Positions 22,231-25,681 of a DNA stretch of 25,681 bases are shown here, piece after piece. Origin of the DNA: Xylaria sp. FL1777. Taxonomy: Eukaryota; Ascomycota; Sordariomycetes; Xylariales; Xylariaceae. The notes below the pieces were generated by a model, which was given only the letters and a program-made list of their open reading frames with translations, was not told the origin of the DNA and ran no database searches. Position 1 is the stretch's first letter; every line of letters begins with the position of its first letter. The position numbers were made by a program, and so were the translations under genes. The DNA lies in assembly GCA_022578965.1 (NCBI GenBank), contig MU400898.1, positions 1 through 25,681 on the forward strand, given 5' to 3'.

Positions 22231-22413
22231 AAAGCTATAACTAGAAAAACTAAAACTTTTATATAAACAAAAAATGCTTTGTTTGCTAAAAAAAAAGCTG
22301 CTAGTTAATATGTTATACCTCCTAAAAAAAAGCTTGTATAAAAAACGTATTTTTTAATTCATACAAAATGATCTATAGCTAAAAACTTATTCCAAAAAAA
22401 TTCTTTTTATACG
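22231..22413 (+). pseudogene. Weak coding trace in the right arm, function unknown
   Basis: Sixty-one codons contain only four stops. They read, in pieces, ITRKTKTF, NALFAKKKAAS, YVIPPKKKLV, KTYFLIHTK and SIAKNLFQKNSFYT. The left-arm counterpart (minus strand, 19712-19894) reads the same frame with PFKKKLVQKTYFLI, so the stop after LV was a Gln codon, and the reverse holds near NLFQ. This agreement suggests a once-coding lysine-rich segment, but substitution-only divergence would keep frame in any case. I recognise no family. It does not extend clearly on either side. Confidence 0.25.
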
Positions 22414-23022
22414 TAATAAAATATAAAAAATATTCAAAATTAAATAATAGTGCTAAAAATATTAATAAAAAATTTAGTAACTAAACTACTTAGTATTTAA
22501 TAAACAGCGCATTTTTTTATTATATAATAAGAAAAAATATCTAAAACTATAAAATAATAGTGCTATATAATTAGTTTATATTAAGCAATTATTATTATAT
22601 AAATTATTAAAGTAAACTTTAAAATACTAGCGCTTTTAATTATTTAACAGTAAAAAAAGCTTAATTAAAAGTATACTTTTAAATATATTTTTATATAAAA
22701 GTTAATTAAACTTTAAATAGCATTTATATTTGTTTTAACAAAAATAATACTATAAGTGCTATAAGTACTATATAAATAAAAAACGCTTTTAGTATAACTA
22801 TATATTATATTTTAAATATTTTTACTTTTTTTTTATTTTTATTAAAAAATGTTAACTGCTTAAAAGTATACTTTAATAATACAAAAAATATTATTATATA
22901 ACAAAACAAAAAAACTATTCTTGTTATATAAAAATAAAAACATTTGTTTTTTAATATTAGCTTATATAAAGCAAGTTTATACTTTATAAAAACAAAACTT
23001 TAAAAGCTTTATAAATGCTTTA

Positions 23023-23027
23023 AACAT
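23023..23027 (-). other. Unoccupied insertion site of the complete Gypsy element
   Basis: In the right arm the sequence runs through this point uninterrupted. Read on the minus strand it is ATGTT, matching the GTATT target duplication apart from two transitions. Confidence 0.75.
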
Positions 23028-24472
23028 TTTTATATAAAAAAACTATATAATATGCTTAGTTATACAAGCTATAATATTAATTGCTTTGCTTTAAAAAAAA
23101 TCTAAAAGTTTTGCTATTATTGCTAGTTATATAATTAAGCACTTTATTATTTTAAGTTTATAATTAAAAATAACTATAATTTTAATTATAAAGTTATAAT
23201 TAATGCTATATAAATAAACAATAAGCAGGTTTTATATATAATTAATGCAGCTATATTGTTTTAAGCAGCTATATTTTTAAAATTTATGTTTATATAAAAC
23301 GCTTAAAAAGCTTTATATAAATGCTAAATTAACATATATTAAAAATTTTTAAACTATATTATATATAACTTTAATATAAACTTTTTGTTTAAAGAATTTT
23401 AGAACTAAGCTAAAATTATAAATATAAAATGCTAAAAAATGCTTATTAAAGCTTACTAAGCTATTAATAAAATAAAAAAAGCATATAAACTTTTTTGTTA
23501 TATATATAACATATTAAAAGCTAAACTAAATTATTGTATAAAAAATAAGTTAATTTTGCAAATAGCAGTTAAAGCTTTAAATAATATTATAAAACTTAAT
23601 AGCTTAGTTTTAATGCTTTTTATATTTAAAGCATATTTAAAAGTTAATTAAAACGTTTCTTTTTTGCTAAATATTATATAAAAAGCTAAAGCAGTTAAAA
23701 AAGCTATAAAAATGCTTTATAAAAAACAAGCAAAAGTTAAAATTAGCTATGCAATTTATAAACGTAATAAACTAGCTTTATATAAAGTATTATTTTTACT
23801 TTTATATAATAAAGTTTTTATATAGCATAAAAAGCAAAGCTAAAAAAAACTATATAAAATATAGTTAATTAAAAAACTTAACATAATTATTAACTTTATA
23901 AATAGCTTAATTTGCTTTAAATAAACATAAGTTAAGCTATATTACTATATAACTAAATATACTTTAGTAAATAATAAAAAAAAAAACATAACTGCTATAA
24001 AACTAGCTATAAAACTAGTTATATAAAAAAAACGCAAAAAACCTAAAAAAGCTAAAAACTTTTTTATAGCGTTTATATAAAACATTAGTAATTTGTTTTT
24101 AACCTTAAAAAAAAAACAAAACTACGCTTTAGTAATAAAGTTATATAAAAACAGCATTATTAATACTTTTAGCGCTTTATTTAAAAAATTAAACACTATA
24201 AAAATTAATAACCTTATTATATAAAGTGTTTTTTAGTTTATAAAATATAATTTAAACAAACATAATAATACTTAAATTTTTAAGTTTTGCTTTGTATAAA
24301 AAATTAAAAAAAAAACAACTAAGCTATACAAAAAGTCTAAATTAATTATGTAAAGCTATAATAATACAAAGAAAAAAATCGTACTCACTTAATTATTAAT
24401 AATTTAGCAAATAAGCTAATAACTATTATTAGCTTTAAGCCTTTTGCTAATTTAAAACTTTAATGCTTTAAG

Positions 24473-24477
24473 TAAGC
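24473..24477 (+). other. 5-bp flank (TAAGC) at the third Gypsy insertion
   Basis: These are the bases before the LTR; the 3' duplicate lies outside the window. The left arm has the uninterrupted counterpart at 9939-9943 (GCTTG, one transition away). Confidence 0.55.
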
Positions 24478-24971
24478 TGTTATGAAATTAGCACAGGGGT
24501 GGCCTTTAAAGCAGCCTAATGCCTTTATATATACTGTGCACCTTTTTTTTTGCTAGCTAAAGCTAAAGTCATGTAATAATTTACCTGGCTTACTAAGCTT
24601 ATAGTAATTTAAGGCTTACTAAGCTTACAATAATTTAAGGCTTATTAAGCTTATAGTAATTTAGTGCTTACTAAATTCGTAGTAATCTAAAAAAGGTTAC
24701 TACTTTTTTTACTTTTTCTTTGTTTATATAATTATGCACTTTTTGTATTTAGTTATTTACTTAGTTCTAGTTTTTTAGCTATTAATTTTTTATAACTGCT
24801 AAGCACTAATATATTTATTACTTTTAATTTCTTAAGACCTTTATTAATGCACAGTAGTAAAAGTACCTTAAAAACTTCCTTAACGAACTACTGTTAAAAA
24901 TCTTATTATTACTTGCAAATTAAAACCTTAAAAGCAAACCTATTATATTAATATATAATAAGTCCATTATA
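24478..24971 (+). repeat. 5' LTR of the third Gypsy copy (494 bp)
   Basis: It starts TGTTATG and ends CATTATA. The CAGGGGTGGCC segment near 24493 is preserved, as in the 5' LTR at 11395. The tandem units are at 24588-24690 and the terminal hairpin at 24937-24964 has lost pairing through transitions. Confidence 0.92.
24588..24690 (+). repeat. Four tandem 26-bp repeats in the third LTR
   Basis: At the same offset from the LTR start as in the two other LTRs, so the array was already present in the ancestral element. Confidence 0.8.
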
Positions 24972-25681
24972 TTTTAATAGCTCTTTAATTAATAAAATCT
25001 AACATACAAAAACAAATATTAGTATAAAAAGTTAAATAACAAACAATTTACAAAATAAACTTTTAAAAATATATTAAAAAAATATTTAAAAAATAAAAAT
25101 GCTAAATAGCATTACGTAAGTAAAACTTTATTTAATAACTAATAAATTAAATTTAAGTTATACTACTAAAAACAAAAAGTTAAAAATTAAGTTTAAAAAT
25201 CTTAAAAACTTTTAAAACTAATAACGTACTAAAACAATAAGCCTTAGTATTTTTATTAGCTACCTTTATTAAAAAAAAAATAATAGCAAAAAAAAAGAAA
25301 TTAAGCAGCAATAATAAAAAAAAACCAACGCTAATACTAGTGCTATAAAGCAAACTAGTTATTTTAACTTAAAGAACAGCTTAAACACTAAGCGTTATAA
25401 CTTTTAAATTAATATAAACACTAGCTATAGTAATTAAAGCAGCAATAATAACTGCTATTATAATAAATTAAAGCTTTAAATAAGTAATTATACTATAATT
25501 AACGCTAATACCACTACTAGTAAACTTAATGCTTACTTTTATTACTATTATACTTAAAGTAATAACTTAAAATAAAAAACTTAACCTTTTATTATTATTA
25601 CTGCTTTTATTATTAAAATTATTTATAATATTAAAAATGCTAAACATTAAAAGTTTTAAACTTACTGCTTTAAAGCTTTAT
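24972..25681 (+). other. Leader and gag N-terminal region of the third Gypsy copy
   Basis: It matches 11889-12600 with mainly transition differences. It stops before the recognisable gag segment, so no product can be described. Confidence 0.6.

Larger units (their letters stand above)
22150..24477 (-). repeat. Right arm of the long inverted repeat
   Basis: The reverse complement of 19102-19972 followed by 9939-11394, without the complete Gypsy element between them. It is A-rich on this strand, the mirror of the T-rich left arm. It ends at the start of the third Gypsy copy. Apart from the weak frame at 22231-22413, no gene is recognisable in it. Confidence 0.87.
24478..25681 (+). mobile_element. 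Third Gypsy copy, 5' end only (runs off the window)
   Basis: It has an LTR (24478-24971) and about 710 bp of leader that match 11395-12600 in the same orientation, with a net length difference of two bases. It is inserted in the right arm of the inverted repeat and keeps more G and C in the LTR than the 3' LTR of the complete element. The last 31 bases match the first 31 bases of the window with two C/T differences. Confidence 0.92.

Noticed and set aside
1..25681. Mitochondrial, Plasmodium-like or other naturally AT-rich genome
   Set aside because: No long open frames, tRNAs or rRNAs are seen, whereas ruined LTR retrotransposons with transition-only differences are abundant. Natural AT bias would leave genes intact.

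Overview
The window is extremely AT-rich. Every coding trace in it is broken by stop codons, and nearly everything in it is repeated at least twice. Where copies can be compared base by base, the differences are almost all C/T or G/A, and CpA is strongly replaced by TpA. This is the mark of repeat-induced point mutation (RIP), so the most likely source is an AT-rich, gene-empty repeat island in a filamentous ascomycete (Pezizomycotina). The species cannot be named. I see no intact host gene, rRNA, tRNA or CRISPR array.

Layout. (1) 1-4890: inner part (gag to integrase) of a Ty3/Gypsy retrotransposon, truncated at the right. (2) 4891-7354: a 2.46-kb element bounded by 287-bp terminal inverted repeats. 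(3) 7355-11394 and 19102-19972: left arm of a very long inverted repeat, split by a complete Gypsy element. (4) 11395-19096: that Gypsy element, with 494-bp LTRs and a 5-bp target duplication (GTATT). It holds degenerate gag, reverse transcriptase, RNase H and integrase on the + strand, plus a small antisense reading frame before the 3' LTR. (5) 19970-22149: a second, inverted copy of element (2), lacking one terminal repeat and lying exactly at the centre of the long inverted repeat. (6) 22150-24477: right arm of the inverted repeat. (7) 24478-25681: LTR and leader of a third Gypsy copy, running off the window.

History. Each arm of the inverted repeat acts as an empty-site control for the other. 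The left arm carries the complete Gypsy element at a site that is unoccupied at 23023-23027 in the right arm. The right arm carries the third Gypsy copy at a site that is unoccupied at 9939-9943 in the left arm. Both Gypsy insertions are therefore younger than the inverted arrangement. RIP then acted on all copies. The pol frame can still be followed for about 2 kb without frameshift, with catalytic Asp changed to Asn, Glu to Lys and Gln to stop.

Most notable points: the antisense frame with an N-terminal CxxC and Lys/Gln-rich tail inside the Gypsy element; the long inverted repeat with the 2.18-kb block at its palindromic centre; and the matching sequence at the two ends of the window.
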